Below, in pieces: positions 21,461 to 32,633 of a DNA stretch of 64,000 nt (its first letter is position 1; every line of letters begins with the position of its first letter). This stretch comes from Leptobrachium leishanense. Taxonomy: Eukaryota; Chordata; Amphibia; Anura; Megophryidae. The notes under the pieces are model-generated. The model made no database searches. It had not been told where the DNA came from and saw only the letters and a program-made list of their open reading frames with translations. The translations under genes and the position numbers were made by a program. Where the stretch lies: positions 59,504,881-59,568,880 of the forward strand of contig CM019063.1 in assembly GCA_009667805.1 (NCBI GenBank), given 5' to 3'.

Positions 21461-22630
21461 TTAACCCTTTCGCTGCTGAGGCTTTTCCCGCCCCTGTGCT
21501 GAGGTCATTTTTACCTGTTTTGCGCATCATGTTTAAACGTGTTTTGAAGGCTTATTTTAGTATATGACCCAGACATGTTATATATCGTTCTTTCCGTCAG
21601 ACTCGGTAGATTCATAATATGTCATTATTATATGTATACGTTATGTCATGTCTGTATATTATAACAAAAAATGCAATAAAATATGTATTTTCAATAATTT
21701 ACAATGTGTAAAGTGTTTTTTTTCACATTTTAACATGCGAGCAATTGCGGTTATATTTTGTATGGGGTGCGCTTGTTAAAAAAATTAGAGATGGGGTCTC
21801 GTTACATTTTTTTTGGGGAAAATTACACTTTTTAACAAACGCACCGCATACAAAAATCGTTAGTGCAGCATCATTGTTCACATTATAATTGAAATGGGAA
21901 CAATATTGCTACACTAACAAACCAAAAAAAATAAAAAAAAAGTGTTTATTTTTTTTTTTATAATTTTTTTTTTTATTTTGTTTTTATTTTTATTTTTCAT
22001 TTTTATTTTTTTTTACAACTTTTTTCACTGTAGTGTTTGGTATCGTTGGAACGGCCATGCTCTGGCCGATCCAACCATACCAAAATTTAACCCCTAACTT
22101 CCACGGATCGGGAGATAGGGAGTTCATTGGAACTCCCTATCTCCACCGTTGGTGGCAGTTAAGGGTTAACTCTAGGACTGGCGTCATCGTGCTACGCACG
22201 ATGACGCCAGTCCTCAGGGGGAGTTCCCGGATGCTTGGCCGACATCCAAGATGTCGGCCAGCTCCGGGAAAGGATCGCGAACCGGCGCTTTTCAGCGCCG
22301 ATTCGCGATCCAGCTCCCCAGGGGTTAATGCCAGGCATCATTTGGAAGGGCAGGCTGTGCCCTTCCAAATGATGCCTGGGTTAACCCCCGCAGAGTCGCC
22401 GATCGGGAGGGAGAGAGGTCCGAAGGACCTCCCCCCTCCCTTTCAGGCGCCTCCTCCGCACATGCGGGGGGGGCGCCTGAATTTGGTGTCATCGCGCTGC
22501 CGCGATGACACCAAATTCCGGCGGCTGCTGTTCCGGATGCCGGGCTGACATCCAGGATGTCAGCCCGCACCGGAGGGGCCAGCGATCGGCCGGAACCCGC
22601 TGAGCGCGTCCTCAGCAGCGAAGTGGTTAA
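21461..22630 (+). mobile_element. piggyBac-like MITE (family A), complete
   Basis: Uninterrupted copy from TTAACCCTTTCGCTGCTGAG (21461) to AGCAGCGAAGTGGTTAA (22630). The left half is AT-rich and the right half is a chain of hairpins (22036-22567). The flanking host sequence rejoins across one TTAA, giving the MITE interior seen elsewhere. No ORF resembling a transposase. Confidence 0.85.
22036..22567. repeat. Chain of nine hairpins inside the piggyBac-like MITE
   Basis: Successive inverted repeats: 22036-22084 (TTTGGTATCGTTGGA), 22111-22144 (GGAGATAGGGAGTTC), 22174-22214 (AGGACTGGCGTCATCGTGC), 22236-22260 (TGGCCGACATC), 22273-22310 (GATCGCGA, GGCGCT), 22331-22379 (CCAGGCATCATTTGGAAGGG), 22443-22480 (TCAGGCGCC), 22480-22517 (AATTTGGTGTCATCGCG), 22541-22567 (CGGGCTGACATCC). 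Most stems are perfect. The same series recurs in the copies at 3373 and 28949. Confidence 0.9.
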
Positions 22631-22745
22631 AATATCTATAAATAAAGAGACTTAAATGGTTTATTAGATATTGAATTAAAACAGGATTATTTTTAACATT
22701 GAAGCCTATGGGATTTGACCGACTAAACCTGTCGAATGAAACTGA

Positions 22746-22957
22746 AATGGTTTCAGCAAAATCATAAGCAGGACTGGCCGAGTTCTGTGACGAAGGAGAT
22801 TTGTTGTTTCTCGCTTGATCCAATAAGTACAAAAAAGCTATACACTCAAGTGGAGAACAGAGAGCCAGACAAACAAGATGCTGTTTCAAATCTTTCTCTT
22901 ATTCTGAAGGTCTGCAAACAGAACATTTCTTTTTGTTGCAATGGGATGGACTTAATA
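22746..22957. other. Unassigned sequence
   Basis: An open frame crosses this stretch on the plus strand, but it runs on into a MITE and shows no recognisable domain. I do not call a gene. Confidence 0.4.
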
Positions 22958-23109
22958 CAGGGTTTTTCAGAGAGCGGTGAAAACCAGGAGAATGACTGGA
23001 GAATGGAAAACTCTCCCATTCATCTCACTTTCCGAATCGACTATTTTGACCTAGAATTTTCCATTCTCCAGTCATTCTCCTGCTTTTCACCTTTCTCTGA
23101 ATAAACCTG
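22958..23109. mobile_element. Short palindromic CAGGG-ended MITE
   Basis: CAGGGTTTTTCAGAGAG at the left and CTTTCTCTGAATAAACCTG at the right. The interior folds back through GAGAATGACTGGAGAATGG and its complement. Relatives lie at 50471-50631 and 51001-51185. Confidence 0.7.
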
Positions 23110-23454
23110 ATAGAATCATGGATTACAGATCAATAAACACTTTTAACGTCAGTCATCATTTACAAAGTTTAGCCCATTACATACATCATATGTAATTAAT
23201 TTTGACAAGACAAAAGAAATGTTTTTTTCTATATCTGCCCGATTACAGAGTGTTCGCTCTCTTTTCTACTTCGCCTGGTAACACAGGATCTGCTTACAAT
23301 TAAAATTCCATTGGCTAGCTTTGAGAGGAAATGTGTGACTAGAAAGATATGTACACATATTATTGAAGGCTTAAAAAGGAGCCATATTGGCCAAGATATG
23401 TATTTGAATCACAGTATATTTATACTGTATGCTCGATCAAACACAACAAACTTT
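23110..23454. other. Unassigned sequence
   Basis: No feature recognised between the MITE and the LINE fragment. Confidence 0.5.
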
Positions 23455-24398
23455 TTTTAAATAATGACAAAACTGTAACGATGCTCTTTGGAACAAAACC
23501 TAAACTACACAAATTGCAAAATCCCCATCTATGTGTGGGGACAAAATCAAATGACACGCTGACCACAGTCACTTCTCTCAAATATCTAGGTATGTGGTTG
23601 GACCCTAATCTATCCTTTGGCCCTCACATCGAAAAACCCTCATCTAAACTTTACCCCAAACTAGGCGCCCTGTACAGAAACAAATCCTGCCTGAGTCCCG
23701 CGGTAAGAAAGCAGATTGTACAACAAACGCTTATGCCGGCTATTGATTACGGAGATGTAGTGTACGCAGCCGCCCCACAAACACATCTTCAGAAACTTAC
23801 TACATTATATAACTCATTCTGCCGCTTTGCATTACAATGTAACTACATGACCCACCATTGTGACATGTTAAAAGAGCTAAACTGGCCATCGCTGGAATCC
23901 AGACGCACCCTTCACCTTTCCAGCCTGGTGTTTAAGAGCATTTCTGGGAAGCTGCCACCCTACCTGAATAGACTGCTTCCCCAGCAGCTCCCTCATCCTA
24001 TAACCTCCGATTCAGGACCAGCACCTTACTTGCAATACCACAATACAAAAAGACAGTGGCTCGATCCTCATTTTCCTACAGAGCACCACAATTATGGAAT
24101 AACCTCCCAGACACCATCAAATCTTCCACCAGTCTTAAGTCACTCAAGAGCTCCTTACTAACATACCTCAATACAGAATGCACCTGTATACATGTAACCT
24201 AATGACTATTTTTCTACATATTTATTTTCTGTTAATCTGTATATGTGTTGTTTTCTTAATATCTTAATATCTAATATCTTGCATTGTATTACTTTGTATT
24301 TCTGTAACTGTAACACTTCAATGTTCTTGAACCCAGGACATACTTGAAAACTAGAGAAATCTCAATGTATCCTTCCTGGTAAAATCCTTTATAAATAA

Positions 24399-24404
<6 letters not shown>
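23455..24404 (+). mobile_element. Rex1/Babar-like LINE, 5'-truncated
   Basis: Reverse-transcriptase C-terminal coding (23481-24161) followed by the shared 3' UTR and a (TAAA)n tail at 24385-24404. The same 3' end is at 17285-17632, 27322-27437 and 63638-63760. Confidence 0.85.
23481..24161 (+). pseudogene. Rex1-like reverse transcriptase C-terminus
   Basis: 226-residue open frame covering the thumb and C-terminal region of a non-LTR reverse transcriptase: LKYLGMWLDPNLSFGPHIEK, RKQIVQQTLMPAIDYGDVVY, then LNWPSLESRRTLH and SGKLPPYLNRLL. The DYGDVVY and WPSL..RR..H...VFK pattern matches the Rex1/Babar clade. The catalytic palm (YADD) and endonuclease are missing upstream, so this is a dead 5'-truncated copy. 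The end of the frame departs from the parallel copy at 17340-17450, suggesting a frameshift near 24030. Confidence 0.8.
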
Positions 24405-24473
<69 letters not shown>

Positions 24474-24475
24474 GC
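24405..24475. repeat. (AT)n microsatellite
   Basis: About 70 bp of alternating A/T growing directly out of the LINE tail. Confidence 0.95.
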
Positions 24476-24750
24476 TATATTCATACAGGAAATTAAAAAT
24501 ATCTAACAGAAACCACCGGACAGCAGGGCACTTCGGCAACTTTTCACTGCTGTTCGGTGTCTCTGAATAGGTAAACCATTGATTCTCTATGGGGGATTTC
24601 ACTGACCTCGAACACTGTACTGCACCGTGCTTGCAGACAGTTTTCCAAAATCTGAACTGCCTGCTCTCTGAATAGCCGAATGACACCATACATTGAATTT
24701 CAGTGTCAGTTACATTTTCAGGGCCAGATCGTATCTCTCTGAATAACCCC
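24476..24750 (-). mobile_element. Remnant of the long CAGGG-ended MITE
   Basis: Contains AAACCACCGGACAGCAGGGC, CACTGCTGTTCGGTGTCTC, GGCAGTTCAGA-type blocks and CTCTCTGAATAACCCCT at about 24738-24752, parallel to the end region of 59773-60672. The left part is lost. Confidence 0.5.
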
Positions 24751-24893
24751 TATTATTAAATAAATATTCACTTGGGATACCCCCTTACCGCCAACCTAAT
24801 ATAATCAATGGTCCCACTTACTATCTCAACAGCAGACGCCAATGGTCAAGTGGTTACCGCATGCTAACACTTCAAATACTTTGTTTTGTGACC

Positions 24894-25280
24894 TTAACCG
24901 CTTCACTGACAAGGGATTATCCAGGAACCAGTGTCCGTAGCCAGTGTTGTTTTTTTGTCCTTTTTTTGGGGGGGAATAATTTTTACTTAAAAATATTTGG
25001 TAATATTCCCAATGTATTCCTTACTGTAATGACCTATTTGGCAGGCAGATTTCGCCATCTGCCGGCTAAAGGGAGTTACTGCAGTTCTGGGGTCCTTGCA
25101 GGATCACATGGGGAGATGTCTTTCAGACACATTCCCAGCTGGTTTTAAAAAGGTGTTAGCACCTCGGGCATCATTCGCAAGTGCTAAAACGTTGAGGAAC
25201 CTGCTCTGAAGTCTAAATGAAAACAAATTTCCTTTGCATTTCTGAGCGAGTATAGGCGATCTTGGTAATGAAGGGGTTAA
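24894..25280. mobile_element. piggyBac-like MITE (family B)
   Basis: Left TTAACCGCTTCACTGACAAG (24894), right GGTAATGAAGGGGTTAA (25280), TTAA on both sides. The interior includes GCCATCTGCCGGCTAAAGG and AAATATTTGGTAATATTCCC, shared with 61533-61990. No ORF. Confidence 0.75.
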
Positions 25281-26207
25281 TGATTGGACAGTCAGAAAGT
25301 GGCAAACTATTCCCTGGTAGCTCATCATTCTCAGCTTTTGCCAGTATTAAAAAATGCAGGCTGGCGGCTTGCGCTGATGTTTCCCTTTAGCATCTCTTTG
25401 TTACTGGCTAGGACGGAATAGCAGCCACTGTTAATAGTCATCTCTGCTTCACACAAAGAACACACTAAAGTGAATCTTATATTTTATATCTATCTATATA
25501 TAAATGCAAAAGAGCTGACTGACTGACTCATCACCGCCCAGCTGAAACCGTTTAACCTAGGAACCTGAAATATTTAAGGTACACTGTTTTTATGACGTAG
25601 GCACCAACTAAGGAAGGATTTTTGGAAACTCCGCCCGTAAGGGGGTGAAAAAAGTGGTTGACTATTTTAAACAGGATACCTATAGCTCAAAAACAAAAGA
25701 TGTTACAGACGTGAAAATCGGTATTTAGATTCGCCTCGAGAAATAAAAAACACTTATTTTACAGTTTTTAGAAAATCCATGTGGGGGTGAAAAAAGGGGG
25801 TTGAATATTTTAAATATTTTAAACACGATACCTATATCTCAAAAACAGATGTTACAGACTTGAAAATCGGTGTTTAGATTCTTCTTGAAAAATATAAAAC
25901 ATGTATTTTACTGTTTTTCAAAAATCCAAGTGGGGGGCAAAAAAAGGGGGTTGAATATTTTAAATATTTTAACCAGGATACCTATATCTTAAAAATAGAA
26001 GATGGTACAGACGTGAAAATCGGTATTTAGATTCATCTTGACAAATAAAAAAACTGGTATTTTACCATTTTCTGAAAATTCCTTGGGGGGACAAAAAGGG
26101 GGGTTGAATACTTTTATCATAAACACGAAAGTCCTGACTGACTGACTGTTTGACTCATCAACGCCCAGCTGAAACCATTTAACCTAGGAATGTGAAATTT
26201 TGAAGGT

Positions 26208-26860
26208 GCACTGTTTTTATGATTTGGGCACCCACTAAGGAAGGATTTTTGGAAACAACGCCCCAAGGGGGTGAAAAAGGGGGTTGAATATTTTAAACAG
26301 GATACCTAGAACTCAAAATCAGAAGATGTTACAGATGTGAAAATTGGTATTTTGAGTCGTCTTGAAAAATAAAAAAACACGTATTTTATCATTTTCTGAA
26401 CATTCCATGGGGGGGCCAAAATGGGGGTGTTAAATACATCTATATATATAAACGCAAAAGTCCTGACTAACTGACTCATCAACGCCCAGCTGAAACCGTT
26501 TAACCTAGGAACGTGAAATTTTGAAGGTGACTGTTTTTATGATTTGGGCACCCACTAAGGAAGGATTTTTGGAAACAACGCCCCAAGGGGGTGAAAAAGG
26601 GGGTTGAATATTTTAAACAGGATACCTAGAACTCAAAATCAGAAGATGTTACAGATGTGAAAATTGGTATTTTGAGTCGTCTTGAAAAATAAAAAAACAC
26701 GTATTTTATCATTTTCTGAACATTCCATGGGGGGGCCAAAATGGGGGTGTTAAATACATCTATATATATAAACGCAAAAGTCCTGACTAACTGACTCATC
26801 AACGCCCAGCTGAAACCGTTTAACCTAGGAACGTGAAATTTTGAAGGTGACTGTTTTTAT
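26208..26860. repeat. 320-bp tandem duplication
   Basis: The sequence from about 26221 to 26540 is repeated at 26541-26860 with a 320-bp period. The first ~240 bp of each copy are identical by eye, including the TATATATATAAACGC start block. Each copy contains a renewed Helitron-like head, so this is a recent unequal-exchange or slippage duplication. Confidence 0.85.
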
Positions 26861-27236
26861 GATGTAGGCGTCCACTAAAGAAGGATTTTTGGAAAATCCA
26901 CCCATAAGGGGGTGAAAAAGGGGGTTGAATATTTTAAACAGGATACCTATAGCTCAAAAGCAGAAGATGCTACAGATGTGAAAATCTGTATTTAGATTCG
27001 TCTTTAAAAATAAAAAAAACACGTTTTTTACCGTTTTTCAAAAATCGAAGTGGGGGGGTGATAAAAGGGGGTTGAATATTTTAAATATTTTAAACAGGAT
27101 ACCTGTATCTCCAAAACAGAAGATGTTACAGGCCTGAAAATTGGTATTTAGATTCATCTTGAAAATTAAAACAAAATGTATTTTACCATGTTCTGAAAAT
27201 TCCTGGGGGGCAAAAAGGGGGGTTGAATACTTTTAT

Positions 27237-27437
27237 CCGACGACCAAGGTTTTAAGTCTGCTGTTTGTGCTTCCCCATTGTAAAGCACTATGGAATTTGT
27301 TGGCGCTGTATAAGTACTTGTAACTGTAACTTTGTATTTCTGTAACAATTCAATGTTCTTGAACCCAGGACATACTTGAAAATGAGAGAAATCTCAATGT
27401 ATCCTTCCTGGTAAAATCCTTTATAAATAAATAAATA
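27237..27437 (+). mobile_element. Rex1-like LINE 3' end inside satellite
   Basis: The CACTATGGAATTTGTTGGCGC and TGTATTTCTGTAACAATTC blocks, then the shared 3' UTR, ending TTATAAATAAATAAATAA. It interrupts a monomer at CTTTTATC / TATACCTATATTTC. It is a very short 5'-truncated insertion. Confidence 0.75.
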
Positions 27438-28948
27438 ATATACCTATATTTCAAAAACCGAAGATGTTACGGGTGTGAAATTTGGTATTTACAATCTTCG
27501 TGAAAAAAAAACAGACATGTGTTTTGTCATTTTCCACAAATCCAATTGGGGTGGGGGGTCGGGGGAAAGGGGTCTGAATATTTTTATCATTATACCTATA
27601 TTTCAAAAACCAAAGATGTTACAGACGTGAAATTTGGTATTTACAATCTTCTTGAAAAATAAAAACAGATGTTTTAACATTTTCCAAGAAACCCAAGTGG
27701 GGGATGAAAAAAGGGGGGTGAATACTTTTAAACAGGATACCTATATCTCAAAAACAGAAGATGTTACATACGTGAAAATTGGTATTTAGATTCGTCTTGA
27801 GAAACCAAAAAACACCTATTTTACCATTTTCCAAAAATTCAGTGTGGGGGCAAAAAGGGGAGTTGAATACTTTTATCAGTATATCTATATTTCAAAAACC
27901 GAAGATGTTACAGGTGTGAAATTTTGTATTTACAATCTTCGTGAAAAAAGCCAAACATGGGTTTTGCCATTTTCAACAAATCCAAATAAGGGGGGGTCGA
28001 GGGAAAGGGGGCTGAATACTTTTATTAGTATACCTATATTTCAAAAACCAAAGATTTTACAGACGTGAAATTTGGTATTTACAATCATCTTGAAAAATAA
28101 ACAGGTGTTTTACCATTTTCCAAAAATCCAAAAATGGGGGATGTAAAAAGGGGGGGGTTTACTTTTAAACAGGATACTTATATCTCAAAAACAGTAGATT
28201 TTGCAAACGTGACAATTGGTATTTAGATTCATCTTGAGAAATATAAAAACACATATTTTACCATTTTTCAAAAATCCATTGTGGGGGGCAAAAATGGGGG
28301 TTGAATACTTTTATCACTATACCTATATTTCAAAAACCACAGATTTGCTACAGGTGTGAAATTTGGTATATACAATCTTTGTGCAATAAACCAAACATGC
28401 ATTTTACCATTTTACAAAAATCCAGTAAAGGGGGGGTCGGGGGAAAGGGGTGTGAATACTTTTATCAGTATATCTATATTTCAAAAACCAAGATGTTACA
28501 GGTGTGAAGTTTGGTAATTACAATCTTCGTGCAAAAAAACCCACATGTTTTCCCATTTTCTGAACATCCAGTTAAGGGGAGTGAGGGAAAGGGATGTGAA
28601 TACTTTTATCAGTATACCTATATTTCAAAAGCCAAAGATTTTACAGGTGTGACATTTGGCACTTACATTCTTCTTGAAAAATAAAAAAACACGTGTTTTA
28701 CAATTTTCCAATTTTAACAAACACTAAAATCCACGGGAGCGAAGCTGCGGGCAAAAGCTAGTCTAGCTATATAAATGCAAAAGTCCTGACTGACTGACTC
28801 ACTCATCAACGCCCATCTGAAACCGTTTAACCTAGGAACGTGCAATTTTTTTATTAGGTACACTGTGTTTATGACGTAGGCACCCACTAAGGAAGGATTT
28901 TTCAAAAAACTTCGCCCCCTAAGGGGGTGAAAGAGGGGGTTGAATATT

Positions 28949-30190
28949 TTAACCACTTCAATGCTAAGGACGCGCTCAGCGCGTCCTCAGCATTACCGCT
29001 GGTGTGCTGAGGACACGCTGAGCGCGTCCTCACATTGGGGTCAGCGTTCGGCCGGGTTCCGGCCGATCGCTGGCCCCTCCGGTGCGGGCTGACATCCTGG
29101 ATGTCAGCCCGGCATCCGGACCAGCAGCCGCCATTATTAGGTGTCATCGCGGGGGCGCGATGACACCTAATTCAGGCGCCCCCCCCCGCATGTGCGGAGG
29201 AGGCGCCTGAAAGGGAGGGGGGGGAGGTCCTTCGGACCTCTCTCCCTCCCGATCGGCGGCGCACAGGGGGTTAACCCAGGCATCATTTGGAAGGGCACAG
29301 CCTGCCCTTCCAAATGATGCCTGGCATTAACCCCTGGGGAGCTGGATCGCAAATCGGCGCTGAAAAGCGCCGATTCGCGATCCTTCCGGGAGCTGGCCGA
29401 CATCTTGGATGTCGGCCAAGCCTCCGGGAACTCCCCCAGAGGACTGGCGTCATCGTGCGTAGCACGATGACGCCAGTCCTACAGTTAACCCCTAACTGCC
29501 ACCAACTGTGGAGATAGGGAGTTCCAATGAACTCCCTATCTCCCGATCCGTGGCAGCTAGGGGTTAAATTTTGATATCGTTGGATCGGCCAGAGCATGGC
29601 CGTTCAACGATACCAAACATGAAAGTTAAAAATGTTGTAAAAAAAAAAAGAAAAATAAAAATAAAAAAAAAAAAATTAAAAAAAAATTAAAAAAAAAAAT
29701 AAACACTTTTTTTTCTTTTTTTGGGTTTGTTAATGCAGCAATATTGTTCCCATTTCAATTATAATGTGAACAATGATGCTGCACTAACGATTTTTGTATG
29801 CGGTGCGTTTGTTAAAAATAGTGTCATTTTCCCCAAAAAAAAATGTAACGAGACCCCATCTCTAATTTTTTTAACAAGCGCACCCCATACAAAATATAAC
29901 CGCAATTGCTCGCATGTTAAAATGTGGAAAAAAACACTTTACACGTAGTAAATTATTGAAAATACATATTTTATTGCATTTTTTGTTATAATATACAGAC
30001 ATGACATAACGTATACATATAATAATGACATATTATGAATCTACCGAGTCTGACGGAAAGAACGATATATAATATGTCGGTGTCATATACTAAAATAAGC
30101 CTTCAAAACACGTTTAAACATGATGCGCAAAACAGGTAAAAAATGACCTCAGCACAGGGGCGGGAAAAGCCTCAGCAGCGAAAGGGTTAA
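28949..30190 (-). mobile_element. piggyBac-like MITE (family A) in Helitron satellite
   Basis: Left TTAACCACTTCAATGCTAAG, right GCAGCGAAAGGGTTAA. The host satellite reads TTGAATATTTTAAACAGGAT in other monomers; here it is GAATATT + TTAA at the left and TTAA + ACAGGATACC at the right. This shows directly that the element duplicated a single TTAA. It carries the hairpin chain in reverse order, plus AT-rich sequence at 29630-29720. No transposase ORF. Confidence 0.92.
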
Positions 30191-31500
30191 ACAGGATACC
30201 TATAGCTCAAAAAAAGATGTTACAGGCCAGAAAATTGGTATTTAGTTTCCTCTTGAAAAATAAAAAAACACGTATTTTACCATTTTCCGAAAATCCCGTG
30301 GGCGGAGGGGCAAAACGGGGGTTGAATACTTTTATCAGTATACCTATATTTTAAACACCAAAGATGTTATAGGTGTGAAGTTTGGTAATTACAATATTTT
30401 TGTAGAATAGAGAAACACGTGTTTTACCATTTTCCAAAAATCCAAGTAGGTGGTGAAAAAAAGGGGGGGGTAAATACTTTTAAACAGGATACCTATATCT
30501 CGAAAACAGAAGATGTTACAGACGTGAAAATTGGTATTTAGATTTGTCTTGAGAAATAAAAAACACGTATTTTACCATTTTCCAAAAATTCAGTCCGGGG
30601 GTCAAAAAGGGGCAGGGGTTGAATACTTTTATCAGTATATCTATATTTCAAAAACCGAAGATGTTACAGGTGGGAAATTTGGTATTTTCAACCTTCATGA
30701 AAAAAAAACATGTATTTTACCATTTTCCAAAAATTCAATTAAGGGGGGTCGGTGAAAGTGGTGTGAATACTTTTATCAGTATACCTATATTTAAAAAAAC
30801 CAAAGATGTTACGGGTGTGAAGTTTGGTAATTACAATATTTTTGAAAATAGAGAAACACGTGTTTTACCATTTTCCAAAAACCCAAGTCGGGGTGAAAAA
30901 GGGGGGGTAAATACTTTTAAACAGGATACCTTTATCTCAAAAACAGAAGATGTTACAGATGTGAAAATTGGTATTTAAATTCGTCTTGAGAAACAAAAAA
31001 ACATGTATTTTACCATTTTCCAAAAATCCACTGGGAGGGGGAAAAAGGGGGGGTTAAATACTTTTATCTGTACACCTATATTTCAAAAACCAAATATGTT
31101 ACAGGTGTGAAATTTGGCACTCACAATCTTCTTGAAAAATAAAAAAACACGTGTTTTACCATTTTCCAAAAATCCCACTTTGGGGTGAAAAAAGGGGGGG
31201 TGAATACTTTTCAAAAGGATACCTATATCTCAAAACCAGAAGGTGCAGATGTGAAAATTTGTATTTAGATTCGCCTTGAAAAATAAAAAACACGCAGTTT
31301 ACCATTTTCCAAAAATCCAGTGGGGGGCAAAAAGGGGGTTGAATACTATTATAACTATACCTATATTTCAAAAACCAATGATGTTACAGGTGTGAAATTC
31401 AGTATTTATAATCTTCGTGCAAATAAAACAAACGTTTTACCATTTTCCGAAAATCCCAAGTGGGGGTGAAAAAAGCAGGGGTTTAAACAAAAAAACTCAT
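30191..31500. repeat. ~150-bp satellite monomers, second block
   Basis: Continuation of the Helitron satellite, about eight further monomers of both types, some with longer G-runs (GGGGGGG). Confidence 0.85.
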
Positions 31501-31540
31501 GTTTCGTTTAAAAACAATTTTAACAAATCCCAAAAGCTAG

Positions 31541-32523
31541 TATACAATAAATGATAAATTAAAATGTAATAGGATTCCTGCCACATTGATGAATATATAT
31601 ATATTTATATATATATAAAATCAAGTTTGTATACAAATATAGAAGAATTGATTTACTAATCAAAGAAATAAGGAAAATCGATTTGACATCTTCTTCAGGT
31701 TTCCAACTCTCTGACCACAATAATCCCCCATACAGCATTTCCATTAAATCAAGCCACTGCTTAATTTCATTTTGAGTAAGATTACATGCATTGTACATCT
31801 GTTTTTTTTTTCTTCTTTAAAACATATAATGAGCATTTACTGCTCGTGTCATAAGGTCACCACAATACAGTATATCTCATCAGATTTTAATGATGACATT
31901 AAATTAGTACCGCATGCCTGCTAGCTAATTATGTTGGCCATCTCTCAGCCATCATTAGGCTTTTAAAAATAATGAGAGGTAGAGCTTCCATCCATCACTT
32001 CCCTTGTAACCTTCGTAAAGGCTTTTGTCAATTAAAGGGATAATAATTTTACTGGAAAATAGAAAATAGAATAATAATTTTACTTGAAAATCGAGTGGAA
32101 TCACTAATCCGATTTTATTTAATCATCTCTCAGAGTATGGATCGGCTTGGATTTAAATCGATGACTAATAGCCTAATGTTATGGTTTACTATTTATCAAA
32201 TAATTTAAAGTTCATTCATACTGGGGTAAGTCGATAGTCTTCTGAAAGTCTAAGGGCTCAATTTAATTATGTGAGCTATATTCAAAAACAATATTGCCTG
32301 CCTGCATCAATTTTATTTTTTTAATTCAATTAGAGCCAATATTTGAAAAATGCTGGTGGCCCAAAAGCAATCTGGGCAGTAAACTGGCCAAAAAAGCTTA
32401 TTTTCAGCCACTGTCATACAGATTTGTACGTTTTTAAACATGACTATTTTAAATTTTCATGTTTTTCTGTCTTATTCCCTCAATTTCCCTGCCTGAAAAT
32501 CCCACCTCTTCACATCAGATTGC
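31541..32523. other. Unassigned non-coding sequence
   Basis: AT-rich; short (TA)n at 31593-31618. No exon or known repeat is seen. This is one of the few stretches that may be old unique intronic DNA. Confidence 0.5.
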
Positions 32524-32633
32524 TTAAAGGGCCGCTACCACCATAAATTAAATGTCCTTATTGTGTTTGTTTGATGTTGCTGATATTTTACATGTGCTTT
32601 GTTTTTCTCTTGTATGTTTAGTTAAGAAAATAT

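Larger units (their letters stand above)
18048..22745 (+). mobile_element. Long CAGGG-ended MITE split by two piggyBac-like MITEs
   Basis: Own sequence is 18048-18471, 21418-21460 and 22631-22745. The left end GATGTTATTCAGAGAGCAC corresponds to the GGTTATTC(A)GAGA terminus of relatives. The interior matches copies at 36717-37611, 52966-53845, 59773-60672 and 62653-63509 (GATAATAAAAAGGTCTGTTACAG; AAATGCCTAAAAGATCC; AATAAAGAGACTT; TTGAAGCCTATGGGATT). The right terminus is lost near 22745. Two TTAA sites were targets for the inner elements, so this is the oldest layer of the nest. Confidence 0.65.
25640..28700. repeat. ~150-bp satellite monomers
   Basis: Each monomer holds GGGGTGAAAAAGGGGGTTGAA, TATTTTAAACAGGATACCTA, AAACAGAAGATGTTACAGA and GTGAAAATTGGTATTTAGAT, then TTTTACCATTTTC. 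Two monomer types alternate, with ATACCTATATTTC instead of GATACCTATATCTC in the second half. Spacing is roughly 148-160 bp. The array resumes at 30191-31500. Confidence 0.85.
25489..28761 (+). mobile_element. Helitron-like element 1 with internal satellite
   Basis: The 5' end is TCTATCTATATATAAATGC followed by CTGACTGACTGACTCATC and a conserved block (GAAACCGTTTAACCTAGGAA). The 3' end is AAAATCCACGGGAGCG, AAGCTGCGGGCAAAAG, CTAG. TC...CTAG termini without inverted repeats or target duplication fit Helitrons. The interior is almost entirely tandem ~150-bp monomers. No Rep/helicase coding, so non-autonomous. The 3' hairpin is weak. Confidence 0.7.
28762..31540 (+). mobile_element. Helitron-like element 2, split by a piggyBac MITE
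   Basis: Begins TCTAGCTATATAAATGC immediately after the CTAG end of element 1 and ends CAAAAGCTAG at 31540, again followed by T. The interior holds the same satellite monomers. The piggyBac-like MITE 28949-30190 interrupts the second block. The usual 3' GC-rich hairpin is missing here. Confidence 0.65.

Noticed and set aside
22736..23104. 122-residue plus-strand open frame as a possible exon
   Set aside because: It starts in a MITE fragment and its second half is the short CAGGG MITE; the middle shows no known motif.
25640..31500. Repeated ~150-bp units as a CRISPR-like or protein-coding array
   Set aside because: Units are contiguous with no variable spacers, both strands are full of stops, and the ends are Helitron-like.
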